A stretch of 64,000 bases of DNA, from contig CM077115.1 of the NCBI GenBank assembly GCA_039619475.1, forward strand, positions 219,589,291 to 219,653,290, read 5' to 3'. Made by a program: the position numbers and the translations under genes. This document shows positions 11,577-22,288 of this stretch, one piece after another (position 1 is the first letter of the stretch; the number at the start of each line of letters is the position of its first letter). The notes beneath the pieces are model-generated. The model worked only from the letters and a program-made list of their open reading frames with translations, was not told where the DNA came from and did no database searches. This DNA comes from Icerya purchasi (lineage: Eukaryota; Arthropoda; Insecta; Hemiptera; Monophlebidae).

Positions 11577-12300
11577 GGAGCGTTCGTGTGTGTGTGTGTG
11601 TGATATCGCGGCGGATATCGGAATATGCGGGGGGTCGGCGCGTGCGCTTTCGCGACGGCGACTGGAGCGTGTGCGGGATCGAAATATACATGTGAGAGGT
11701 GTGAACTGGAGTTATAGGTTAGATTTACGCTTTAAATAATATATTGGGGTTAAATTTTGGAATTTTCTTACTTAGATCCTGAATTTTGAAAAAATTGTGA
11801 TAACATAGCAGTGGGCGGGCGGGGCGAGCGGGGACTTGGGTTACTTTCGGACATTAATTAATATACTTATGTTAATTAATAATCGGTTCTGTTTATCAGA
11901 AACGATCAGGACGCGTACGAGGGAATTTTGGAGACGGAGCATTCGTGTGTGTGTGTGTGTGTGTGTGTGTGATATCGCGGCGGATATCGGAATATGCTGG
12001 GGATCGGCGCGTGCGCTTTCGCGACGGCGACCGGAGCGTGTGCGGGATCGAAATATACATGTGAGAGGTGTGAACTGGAGTTATAGGTTAGATTTTAGCT
12101 TTAAATAATATATTGGGGTTAAATTTTGGAATTTTCATACTTATGCCTCGGAATTTTGAAAAAAAAATTGCGGTAACGTATCGGGCGGGTGGGGCGATCG
12201 GAGACTTGGGTTACTTTCGAACATTAATTAATATACTTATGTTAATTAATAATCGGTTCGGTTTATCGGAAACGAGCGGGACGCGTACGGGGGAATTTCG
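11577..12300. repeat. Tandem duplication of a 369-bp GC-richer unit with (GT)n
   Basis: Two copies begin with a (GT)n run and GATATCGCGGCGGATATCGG at 11602 and 11971, an offset of 369 bp. They run in parallel through AACTGGAGTTATAGGTTAG, a GGGGTTAAATTTTGG segment and TTAATAATCGGTTC to about 11945 and 12300. The (GT)n tract is longer in the second copy. The GATATCGCGGCGGATATC segment is itself a short inverted repeat. Divergence of a few percent suggests a fairly young duplication. Open frames across it are not believable genes. Confidence 0.85.
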
Positions 12301-12600
12301 GAGAAATTTGGGGAACTTGGGGGAACTTTCAGCACCTGGACACTAATTGGGGTTACTTGCGCCCCCGAATAACTCTTTGGACAGTTTATTGACCTCGGGA
12401 CACTGTTTGGATGTTCGGTTTATCGGATATGCACGGGAACCTCAGGGGGAAACTCGGAGGAATTGGGGGAAACTTGGGTGAATTTTGAACACCTGGACAC
12501 GAATTGGGGTGAATTTTGTGTTCGGATCACCGGTCTGGGGTGAATTTTCGCCTCCGGGACAGGAATTGGGGTTCGGATTAGCGGAACGGCCAGATCTCTC
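12301..12600. repeat. Short degenerate G-rich repeats
   Basis: Variants of CACCTGGACAC, AATTGGGGTGAATTTTG, GGGAACTTGGG and CGGGACA recur every 30-70 bp. This looks like a decayed minisatellite following the 369-bp duplication. No gene is supported. Confidence 0.5.
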
Positions 12601-12607
12601 TATAAAT

Positions 12608-13075
12608 GACTACTCCCGCCACCATCGACCACGTTCAACGCTATCCTCCTCAGAAAATGATCAAAAATAATTAACTACAGTACTCGCCAAAACCTCAAAA
12701 ACCGAAAAAGAAACGTATTAGAACTAAATCTAACAACAATAAGCAGCATCATTCTTTTGATAAGCCGAGCACTAATCTATCCGAAGATGAATCAGATCAA
12801 CATATAGTTCAACCTTCTATAAGGGAACAGTTATAAAACCGATTGAAGATATTATTAACGAAAAATTTAACCCACTAAAAAGTTTTCTCTTTTTGATTAA
12901 TGGATAATACTAAAAGTAAAACGATTATAGACATAAATAGAAGCTCTCGCTGAATTCAGTGTCTCTCCGCTGGATATAATAAAAAAGCTCGAAGAAACTT
13001 ACGCTTCCTTAAATAACTAGTTGAAAAAAACTAGATTCATCAAACTAAAACGTAAACTAAATACATCATTAACCT
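12608..13075 (+). pseudogene. LINE ORF1 (gag-like) N-terminal remnant
   Basis: The frame begins MTTPATIDHVQRYPP at 12608. It continues after a stop, and through frame changes, into a Lys-rich segment (PKPQKPKKKRIRTK), an acidic segment (NLSEDESDQ) and then a KPIEDIINEKFNP stretch ending in IKKLEETYASL and RFIKLKRKLNT. The order of basic, acidic and helical parts is that of LINE ORF1 N-termini; no zinc knuckle of ORF1 is left. Family assignment comes from this layout and the downstream ORF2 pieces. Confidence 0.45.
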
Positions 13076-13089
13076 TTTGGACCTCATAA

Positions 13090-14500
13090 TTTCGTCATCA
13101 GATCTTCCCGCAGAATTTCAGATCTTTGGTGTCATTACGACCTAAGCGGCAGCGATCACCGCCCACCTATCGCCATTCGTCCAAAGAAATCGTTCCACCC
13201 TTCTTTATTTCGGAAACAAAAATGCAACTACCGAAGAATGGATTGGTCAACTTTCAACAACACCTTAATTCATACTTTAAATTCTAGACACCATCAAACT
13301 AGTCACTGAAACTAATATACAATACTTTACCAACCAGTGTCCTATGCCAACTCGTACTCTCCGAAAATAGAAACCCGTTCCAACACTATTCTATTGTAAT
13401 CTATAGAATGCTTTGCTGCTATAAGAAACGGTCGCAAAGACTTGAAGAAATTGAAATCTCAACCTTCCTTAGAAAATTACATAACTTTCCAGAAACTCCG
13501 GACTCCGTTAAAAATTATTTCAGTTAAATCTAGTGAACTTCCTTTCAATTTATATATAGATACGCTCCCTCCTCTTTTCCTCTCATCGTTTTTCATCAGA
13601 TTCAAATCTTCCCTTCTACTATGAAACTATTCCCTTCCACCTCCCCTCCTTATCATTCTACCTGCAGATACTAGATTCTCTCTCCTCACTAGGCCTATAC
13701 TTCCCGCGGCCTCTCGTGTTCACCTCCTTCATCATTCCAGCCTGGAACAACAGTACCATTTAAATAGATTTTAGTTTCATACAAATTCTAGTAAACTCTT
13801 AGAAGGACATGATATCTCGATATCTTCATCAGCAGAGGATATTTACCAACGGATCACAAAACCACATATAAAGTCGGATGTGAAGATGCTTCTTCAATCT
13901 CCGCTTCTCCCTCCCATTGCACTTTTCAATTCTTCCCGCAGAACTATACTCCATTAAATTAACTCTATTGTCAGGGATGAAAACGACCCACATATTCTTT
14001 GTATAGATTCTTTTGAAGCATTGCAATGATTAAACGATTTACATAATCCGAAACAAAATTCTATAGCGAAAGAAATAATTCACATCATCGTGATATTTAA
14101 TATATTCGAATCGTATTCATGTTGATTCTTGCCGATACAGCAGCAAAAGAAGGTTCAATCGCCTACACCGATCAGAGATCTTCAGACAACTATAAAGAAG
14201 TCAGTTCAAGAATCCTGGAACCTCAACTGTTTAGCGAAGCCATTATCTAACAAGCTGCGTACCATACGTGACTCCACATTTCGCTCGAATACTTCCACTT
14301 CAAAAAATTAGGAAAGAAGAAGCGGTGCCCACTTGACTGCGTCCGGGTCACAGTAAAATTTCGCATAGTTACCCGCTTAAAAATCAACCTGCTCCCAATT
14401 GTTCACACTGTAATACCCCTATTACTGTAAATCATTTCCCCTTATAAGCTGTCCGTAATACAATTTTCATAAGGCAGTTCTCGATCAACCCTTACACTCC
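13090..14500 (+). pseudogene. LINE ORF2 remnant: endonuclease end, RNase H traces, Cys/His knuckle
   Basis: DLSGSDHRPPIAIRPK near 13136-13186 is the terminal SDH motif of an apurinic-type endonuclease. RNGRKDLKKLKSQPS followed by LENYITFQKLR near 13428-13500 is the usual post-endonuclease segment. ADTAAKEGS at about 14131 is the last RNase H motif. GHSKISHSYPLKNQPAPNCSHC followed by NTPITVNH near 14345-14440 is the C-terminal knuckle, its last cysteine lost. About 350 codons of reverse transcriptase are absent, and many stops interrupt what remains. Confidence 0.6.
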
Positions 14501-14645
14501 AAAACATTCTTTCCTACTCCTACAAAGCTACATCCTAATGATATTTTTTAAACTCACCAACCAATAATTCACGATTTAAGTATCCCTACATTTCTATCGT
14601 GTCTTTGGCCTAGATGTAGTACACCGACACGTGCATCGATAAAGT

Positions 14646-15689
14646 AAGAAAAGTAAGTAAAACGAAAAATGTGTCCCGTTTGTGGAATTTTTAAGAATAT
14701 CAGTAGTTCAAATGAGAAGAATTAGTGAGGGAACATGAAGAACGTTTAGTCTGTGCTAAATAATACGTCGCTTTATATCATTTATCAATAAATCTTTTAG
14801 GTTATCGAATAAAATATACTGTTCACGTGACAATGAAATTTACAAATATTAAGGCGGGGTTCTTTCGATTCTTTGACACTGTGCTGATCGATCTTGTTTT
14901 ATTCATTGAAGGTTAAATTTGTTTTCATTTTTAAAAACTAACTGCTTTGCCCGCATATTAATATCCGTTTAAATTTTATCTATAAATTAATGATTTTTTT
15001 TTTCTTATTTCATTTAGAATTTACATTCGTCATAGTAAATTATTTAACATTTTTGTTATTCTATCGAGTTATTTATTCCTACAGTCCTACTCCCCCCTGC
15101 TTCGTGTATTGATACAAATACTCGTAGGTACCGATTAAATTACGCCAAAAAATTATAAAGTATACATTTAAAACCTTCTTCAGGAAGTAGCGTGTTTACC
15201 CACACCGACCGGCGAAATCCGGACCAAAATCGGTTCGATAATTACCGACATGCAAACAGTCAAGAGAGTAGGCGACGTGAAAAACGACTTTATTATATAT
15301 ATTTATACAGTAGGTAAGAATTTGCAAACTTTTCGTTGAACTTGTCGAACCGTTAACAATTATTTACGTAGTGTGTAAATAATTATGCGTAACTTTTACA
15401 TTTTAAACGTTTAACAGAGGTTGCACACGGAACTTTCCTGCGGGTAGCATAATTTTTAGCGCGATATTTTTCGAATAATTTCAGATTTTTCCTATCTTCC
15501 TTTCAGCACGTTTTAACTTATTACGACTGCAGTTATTAACTCGCTTAAGAAAATTCATTTGACGTAAATTTCGCGCAAGACCGAGTCTTTCACCTGTGTG
15601 TGACTGCCCGTCTAGGTGACAATATTATCAGATATTATTTTGTTTGGTTTTGCATCGAATCGATTATCGCTTCCAAGTTATTTTTTAAA
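14646..15689. other. No identifiable feature
   Basis: AT-rich, apparently single-copy sequence. I see no reading frame, repeat or RNA-like structure that I can support. The TTATATATATTTATACAGTAGG segment at about 15290-15312 resembles the start of a Tc1-type end but has no partner nearby. Confidence 0.4.
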
Positions 15690-15812
15690 ATGAGACTGGG
15701 AAAAAATCGTCCTTCAAAAACCAATTGCAGAATATGCCGAAAATTCATTAGTGAACAACACACGACATCAACCTGTGCAGACTGCACGGACAATGGAACA
15801 ATAACTAAATAG
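15690..15812 (+). CDS. Small Cys-rich ORF, 40 codons, unknown
   Basis: An ATG at 15690 opens 40 codons containing NCRICRKF and, 15 residues further on, a CADC pair, so there are two CxxC pairs spaced like a small zinc finger. The sequence before the ATG is purine/pyrimidine-mixed and could be a 5' leader. It resembles the start of some LINE ORF1 or zinc-finger genes, but no continuation follows in any frame. It may be a first exon, a retroelement relic or chance. Confidence 0.2.
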   Translation: MRLGKNRPSKTNCRICRKFISEQHTTSTCADCTDNGTITK

Positions 15813-17369
15813 TAGTATTGACGTGTAAGTTTATGTTTTTTTTTTTTATTCAGTAGTGTATTTGATTTATTTGCACAGTAATTAAAGTTGGAAGAAAAAA
15901 AAAATGTATCGAGTCGTTAGAGGCATTTTTACGTTTTTACATATAGTGCTTTTAGAGAAGCATAAGATGAAGCACTAAAAAGTGTGTTTTTTTTTAAATG
16001 CTTAAAACCAATATTATCATTGTGAGGCACCATTCCAGAATCATAGTTTGCTCCCGGTTTCTCGTTTCCGCTTTACTTGTGTTCAATCTCCTTTGTGTCC
16101 CTTTCATCCTCCTACCGTAAATGTCACGTGTGATGCAAACCACGTACTTTTCAAATGAGCCTTCATTTCTATAGAATTCGCGATCTTTTATTCCAATTTG
16201 CTTAGCCTTGGCCTCCCTACTTCTTACAGTGCCATCTACAACATTCTCGCTTTTCCATATCCTTCTGTTGTTCCTCTGTTAACCGCCTTCATTTCTGCTG
16301 TTTCTAATCGTTTCTCGATATAACCCGTCGCTCCATATGTCTTTCTATTCTTCTAATCTTTTGTGTTGGGTAAATTCCTGTGCTGACGTGCTCATAATTG
16401 AAAAAAAAACAAAAAAAAACATTCTAGAATACCGGATAGCTATAAAAAAGTTTAGGTCTGTTAGGTAATGTAATATCATTTTCTCAGATGTTTTTTAGGT
16501 TGCATTTGCCTTTTTTCCTAAATCGCCAATGTAATTATGAAGAGGGCTGCTATGGATGGTGAATCGTCACCGTTTATTCTTTCATCAGATCTCTATGCCG
16601 TGGTTACAGCCGATGGTAAAGCAGGATTAATTTTATAAATAGTCAGAACCAAGGCAAATACTACCGTATGATACAACCAGAGCTTTCCTCTATAGCTTGG
16701 TATTTTTCTATTCCGGAATCGTTCGCTGGCCATCTCGTTCATAAATATGTGGCCGGTAGGTCTGAATTTTTCTAACCAGACTTACAGAGTAAATTGCAAT
16801 GATCATTATTTTTCGAATTTCTTGGAAGGCATTAATCATTTGCTGTTAACCGAAATAAATATGAACATTGCCGAGTATGAACAATTAATGTCTGCTAAGA
16901 TCTTTCCTCCTTACACTATTCATAGCCTCCTGTGTCATAGCGACCCCGGGCATGTGTTGTTGTGTTTAAATTCATTTTAACTAAGTAAATTGATTTTCAA
17001 TTATTAAGTTATTATCCAGAATAACTGTCGCTGACATGTGATTTCCTACCCTAAGTTTCGCTGCTCAGTCGTGTTCGGATGCTTCACGCGTCTCGAATCC
17101 GATGATGTGGGCAGTTTTCTTTTCCGACTGATTCTGGCATTCCTGGGTTTTGTTAAATCATTTACCTTATTTTTGTTTGCTACATTTGTTCTACATGATG
17201 CACTTTCTCCAGTGTCTACTGCTGCTCAGCCGAGGGCTCGGTCTGTACAGTTTGTTTTTCCTAATCATTCTATGCAGATATTCGTGGGTTACGTTATACA
17301 TTAACATTTATTATTTCATTTTAAACATTACACGTATTCACCTTTAGTTGAAATCATTCTCATATTAAC
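15813..17369. other. Unassigned; possibly a heavily decayed plus-strand LINE 3' region
   Basis: From about 16540 the plus strand reads fragments such as SSDLYAVVTADGKAG, then CHSDPGHVLLC, then TRLESDDVGSFLFRLILAFL. Their order is reminiscent of the RNase H and C-terminal part of a LINE, but no single motif is decisive. The pyrimidine-rich stretch at 16020-16380 has no feature I can name. I would not rely on this without a search. Confidence 0.2.
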
Positions 17370-17394
17370 TTTTTTTTTTTTTTTTATTAAATTT

Positions 17395-17735
17395 TCAAAC
17401 CGTGGTTAGACCCCGGGCCGTGTATAGGCTATTACGAATCGAGAGTCTCCGGTTACAGACTGCACTTTGGTTCGCTTCTCGGTTTGAGAGAATATGGCTG
17501 AGGTTATCAAATCCATGTCTCGTTCTGGAGGATTGGAATGCAGAGCAATTTATGAGAATGTGCTCAACCGCCGGGGGCTCTTGTGCGCGACAGAAAGGAC
17601 ACGTGGTTGAAGGGTGAGCACCTTCTAACAGGTAGTCGTGGGATAGTCGCGTGTGGCCCAGGCGTAAACGGTTGAGAGCGCGATAATAAACTCGTAAGGT
17701 CCCCTGGGGGGGGCCATCATGGCTCTACGGATTTC
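17395..17735 (-). pseudogene. LINE ORF2 C-terminal Cys/His knuckle
   Basis: On the minus strand one frame reads ALNRLRLGHTRLSHDYLLEG, then CPFCRAQEPPAVEHILINC, giving a C-x2-C-x8-H-x4-C knuckle, followed by SHILSNREANQSAV and the stop. This is the standard last module of RNase H-bearing LINEs, thought to help bind the element's own RNA. It continues directly from the RNase H pseudogene after another frame change. Confidence 0.75.
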
Positions 17736-17737
17736 TC

Positions 17738-18274
17738 AATGTTTTCTCATAAACCTAAGAAAATTTCTTGTTTCCACTGTTCCATTATTTGTATTTTTAC
17801 TGCTTCTGATATTTGAGGGGGCCCAAGTATGCTTTGTGGACTGGGAGCTGTAATGGCTGAGTGAGCTGCTGTGTTCACCCTTCCATTTCCTGGGATTCCC
17901 GCGTGAATTGGGACCCACAACACTACTGGATTACATCCCTTCGATTGTAGCTCCATGATGAGTGCCAGGACATGGTTTGTTAACCCTTTCCCTGCCCCCC
18001 CTAACATCTTAGCCGCCACTAATTAATCTGTTATCAATAAGATGTCAAAGATTGGCTCTGTGGGCGCCAAGATCATTTCCAGACATAAGCGCATTGCATA
18101 TAATTCGGCATCTAGGATTGAGCAGTAATCGTTCAGATGGATGGTTGTTATTGTTCCCGTCACTTCGAAGGCGCACACAGTTGGCGACATCCCCTCGACG
18201 GGTGTTGCTTTTGCTCCATCTGTAAAACATTTAGAGGCGCCTGAAAAAACCGAACGCAATTCACCACTCTGCAC
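17738..18274 (-). pseudogene. LINE RNase H domain, frameshifted
   Basis: CFTDGAKATPVEG carries the first catalytic Asp, LDAELYAMRLCLEM the Glu, and DILLITD the next Asp. A frameshift near 18010-18025 then leads to AAKMLGGAGKGLTNH and VVLWVPIHAGIPGNGRVNTA, where the His is kept but the final Asp is replaced by Asn. RNase H removes template RNA during reverse transcription in I, R1 and LOA-type LINEs. The frameshift and the changed last residue mean that it is dead. Confidence 0.75.
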
Positions 18275-18542
18275 TACGAATCATCGCCGGAGCCCATTAT
18301 ACAACACCGTGTAGGAGTATCTGTGCCACTAAGGGGCACTCCCCCACTGAAATTCTATCGCTCCCTGCATACCCCGCGGTGCAATATTCCATCCCTAAAG
18401 CTGCCTTATATCCATCCCAAAACCCCCTTACTCGCAGCGTTCACTAACGACCCCCTCGGTAAACGAAAGTAGTTCTGTGTTTATCGCGTTTAAATAATTT
18501 ATAGTGTGTATATTATCGTAATTATCGTTCTTGTGCCGATTC

Positions 18543-20231
18543 ATGTCGGCGACTAAGAAACCTCCCCCCGCACGCGCACAAGGCAGCTCAGCGCGCAGCC
18601 TCAACGCAATCAGCCCTTCATCATCACCACCGCTACGACGCTTCGACAATGCGACTGGTGCGACAAAAACTACCCGTAACATCGTTAACAGCAGCAATGC
18701 AGGTAAGACGAACGTTGTTAATTTAACTCAACACGCACAACCGACCGCCACCACTAACACACTCCCGCAGTCAGCCGCGAATTCAGGTACAGCTGCATCT
18801 ACTACTGATAACAATACGAATAGCCCGTTATCCCTCGATCTTTCCGAAAGCGAAGCGCCGATAATTGATAACAACCAATTCCCAGCGCTACCCGGCATAT
18901 CGCGTGATATTTCTCAGCCCGGCCAAACAGAGCCGCTCTTATCATCCTTCTCGGAAAAGTTAAAATCGTCAAACAGAACACCATTTCTCGCTGCTAAATG
19001 AATAGTCCCAATAACGAATGTTCAACCAATAACTGACGAGCAGGGAATTATATTTCCATACATCGCTCCACACACCATAAGAGAGTATTTAGTAGCGCTG
19101 AAGGAGCAGATAGGGGTAGCGCATCAAATATTCTGGCCGGATCAAGAATCAGCCAAGACAGGGTAATGATGTTCTTAAGTTCCACCGAAGTAACTAACTT
19201 GCTGTTTGCCAGAGGGAAACCAGTCGCCGCGTGCAGATTACGGAACCCAACAAATAAGTTGGTGCTGTCAAATGTATCCTCCACCATTCCGAATGACAAA
19301 CTTTTGCAGTACTTGAGCAGTAACCTGGCAATAAAACCCCTGTCACAGATAGCAATCTTCCGGGTAAATCCGATGGATGCTGAATTTGGTCACGTCTTAA
19401 GCTGGCGACGACAGCTTCACATCGAACACACCAGCTGTACAAACATACCGGAGTCCTTTCTGATAAGCTATAACGGCAGAGATCACCGAATTTTCGCCCT
19501 CTTGGAGAACCATATGTGCCCTGCATGCAATAAGGACACAGACCCCCCCTAGTGTAGTTCAAACAGAAAGCCCCTTTCCGGAGGTGCCTATCGATCCTTC
19601 CGAAAATAGGCCCCATCAAGATACACAAAAAGAGAATCCCCCTCCTCACGATATCCAAAAACAACAAACAAGTGACCCCATAACAAGCCAGATAGGCATG
19701 ACTAGTCTCCACCAAGCACCGGGGCAGCGGCCGGATCGTCAAATCACTACCCCAGCGAACCAAACCAACTGCCAACAGAAGGACAGCGAAAGAGCAAACC
19801 CACTCTTCAAACGGCCGCATCCCAAAGCTCCTGAATGTCAAGCAGGAGCAGAAGAGCCTACATATCCTACACATTCTATTCCAAAACGGATCATTCTGGA
19901 CAACCACAATTACAACCCTGAGGGACGCCTAGTACAGACTGCTGACACAGCCAACGCAGAAGTACCAATGGAACACCTACCCGCTGATGCGCAGACAGAA
20001 ACAGCTGAAGGACCAACGGCGCAAAAGAAGAGGACAGATATTGATGAAATCATAGCAGGAGCAAAACATCTTTTCGAAGAAAACCAAGTGCCCTTCATTC
20101 TCAATTACAACGACTTCCAAAAGTTCATAAAGCGTATCAGCACATCGTCCAGTTATCTTAAGTACGCCCAACAATTCACACAGAACACAGACGGACTATC
20201 GCACATGTTATCCCAGGTAAAGTCATATTAA
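18543..20231 (+). pseudogene. LINE ORF1 (gag-like), nearly complete, one stop and two frameshifts
   Basis: The best start is the ATG at 18543 (MSATKKPPPARAQG). A Ser/Ala/Asn-rich N-terminal part runs to a TGA at 18999. The same frame then continues with ITDEQGIIFPYIAPHTIREY to about 19155. A frameshift leads to a second segment (19166-19552) with NIPESFLISYNGRDHRIFAL and a CPAC pair, the usual nucleic-acid-binding core and start of a zinc knuckle. A further change of frame opens the C-terminal part (19584-20231), Pro/Gln-rich and ending in a helical FQKFIKRISTSSSYL region. In I-like LINEs this protein binds element RNA. No ORF2 follows: after 20231 comes an A-rich tract (about 20268-20302). 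Confidence 0.7.
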
Positions 20232-21956
20232 CTTGATAGTGGCTAAATGACTTATTGCCAGGCCAAAAGAGAAAAAAAAAGAAAAAGAAAAAAAAAAGAG
20301 AAAATGATCAGATATTTTATCAATTTTAAAGTGATTTTATTGGTTAAAGATTGTTGTTAGTTCGCCGCGGGGGATACAAAAACTACCGATGCGGATATTT
20401 TATTTTTCTATTTTAAATCAAAACCTATTACTGAAAAGGCTTTATTTAAGAGAAATTTTTTCGTTACCGGTAAAACTTTTCTTTCATTATCTTTTTTCAA
20501 ATGAAGAGGAGCAGCCTTTTAGTTACGTAACATCGAAACATTAGAGGAAAACAATCATTTTTCATTTTTTCACTACGTTTCTGTATCCGTTTTTTTATTA
20601 CATTTTTTCATTTTATTTTTTAACAATATTTGGCTTTTGTTCGACCACGAGCTATATAACATTTTTCTTTCTTTTTCAGTATAAATTTATTCTTATTCTA
20701 TCCATTTACCTATTCAGTTCTTTCCTTATACGTGTTTTATATACTGAATGTTTGAGAACTGAACAGATTGTAAGAAAAACCATTTAGGAGATTTTTTCAA
20801 AATAAAAAGAAAAACAAAAAAAAACACATACATATATATGGAAGCTTCATATTTTTCCTTTTTATATATTCCACAAATTTCAGCAAGAAAACCTATTTCG
20901 TGTTTGTAGATGCACGGTTAACAGGTCACTTAAGTCAGTAATTTATCAAAAAGTTGCGATATATAAAAGTATTATTAACGCTCCATCTGCGATACTATGT
21001 AAGTGAAGTTAGCTTTTCTTAATTCATAATTAATACTTGAATTACAAAGAAAATTTGTGCTTCCTCTAGGTGATTTAGTCACGAAAAAAAAATATTTTAC
21101 TAATTGTCGACTAAATGAACTAGCAGATTGAAGTATAATAAAAATTGAGATATTCTACGCTTTTTTGTAGCACGAGTTTATGTTAATATCTTCCGTACAA
21201 TAGCGGAAGGTTCACCCCGAGTAATGGATAATCACAAAAGCGATATTCATCTAAATTAACTATAATAAATCCGTTTACTGTGAGATTTTGATATTTATTT
21301 CTCCTGTTTCGATAGTACCCTTTACACGTAATCCCAATAATCGCTTCTGCAGATCGTTTCGCTGCTTTGAAATTCCGTTTAAAATCCAAATCACGTATTT
21401 CGGTAATATCGTAGTTGACTAAAAATGTAAAAGTCATCAAAGCGTAGATTTATAATACTTCTAATAAAAATTCCAGATAGATATATTTACGGAAGATAAT
21501 TTAAGTTGGCGATATTTATATAGATGAAATGTGGTAAGTAGATGTGCCCGAAAATATTAACAGATAAGGAGAGTTGTTAGCAGCTATCGTCGTAAATGCA
21601 GTATTTGTTAAAATTTAGGCGCAACTAGTATTTTTTAAATGTTCTTCGGAAAAACAAACGGACGAACTGAGTTTACGAAATTACGAGTTTAACACGATCT
21701 GTAGATTAAATTCCTCAGCAGAGAAATTATTTTAATAATAATACAGCGTTTATTAGAAAGTTTAAAGTTGTTTATCGCATCACAGTAGGAAATAACCGAT
21801 AGAAAAGTAGCACGAGGTGAACCAAGAACGAAATATCTAAGATTCAGTAAAGAAGCGAATAATTACGAAAATTAGAGGTACCTATTTGATTAATCTGGTC
21901 ACTTATAAAGATAGAAACGAAAAAAACAAATGTTTTTTTGCGGTTTATTTCTCCTT
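20232..21956. other. A-rich tract then unassigned AT-rich DNA
   Basis: An impure (A/G) tract at about 20268-20302 ends the ORF1-bearing unit. From there to 21956 I see only AT-rich sequence with no supported gene, RNA or repeat. Confidence 0.5.
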
Positions 21957-22140
21957 TTTTTTTTTTTTTTTTTTTTATTGGGCTCGTCAACCGAGGACCT
22001 TCACCCAGAAATAATTAAGGGAAAACGAAAGTTATATAGTGGGGCGATCAGCTATCGCCAATAAGAAGGAAACAATGGAGGGGATAATAAGTGTAGAAGG
22101 AAAAGACATTGAAAAAGAGTATTTAAACTAATGCCGCGGC
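21957..22140 (-). mobile_element. Retroelement 3' tail (minus strand), poly(T) on plus
   Basis: A T-run at about 21955-21976 is followed by GGGCTCGTCAACCGAGGACC and a GAAAAAGAGTATTTAAA segment. The same order (T-run, GGGC..., purine-rich body with GGAGGGGATAAT and AAAAGAGTATTA) recurs near 28604 and 39767, so these are copies of one retroelement tail whose poly(A) is on the minus strand. Whether it is a SINE or a truncated LINE cannot be told. Confidence 0.45.
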
Positions 22141-22288
22141 AAGTTTTTTCTGAAGTACATAGTAATCGATGTGTGCATATTATTTATGTGTGTCTGGACG
22201 AGTTTTTCTTCAGCTGCGCAGATCTGAAGTGAAAATTTTCGAATACCCAGCTGGTTGTAAATTATATATATATATATATGTATATATA

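Larger units (their letters stand above)
12608..14645 (+). mobile_element. Fossil LINE (I/R1-like, RNase H-bearing), internally deleted
   Basis: Pieces of a complete LINE appear in order on the plus strand: an ORF1 N-terminal part (12608-13075), the end of the endonuclease (about 13090-13250), a segment downstream of the endonuclease (to about 13520), RNase H traces (about 13840-14160) and the C-terminal Cys/His knuckle (14340-14450). The reverse-transcriptase core is missing. Stops and frameshifts occur every few dozen codons, so the element is old and inactive. The 3' end is put at about 14645, where a TAAAGTAAGAAAAGTAAGTA tail-like sequence occurs. Confidence 0.65.
17370..18460 (-). mobile_element. 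5'-truncated LINE 3' end with poly(A) tail (minus strand)
   Basis: Read on the minus strand this contains RNase H, then the C-terminal Cys/His knuckle, a stop at 17395-17397 and a poly(A) tail (T16 at 17370-17385 on the plus strand). The 5' boundary is indistinct between 18290 and 18460. It abuts a plus-strand ORF1 head-to-head. Several frameshifts make it inactive, but the reading is far better preserved than in the 12.6-kb fossil. Confidence 0.75.

Noticed and set aside
18802..18984. Minus-strand frames overlapping the ORF1 pseudogene, including 19194-19907
   Set aside because: ORF1 motifs on the plus strand explain the region; the opposite frames have no coherent domain.
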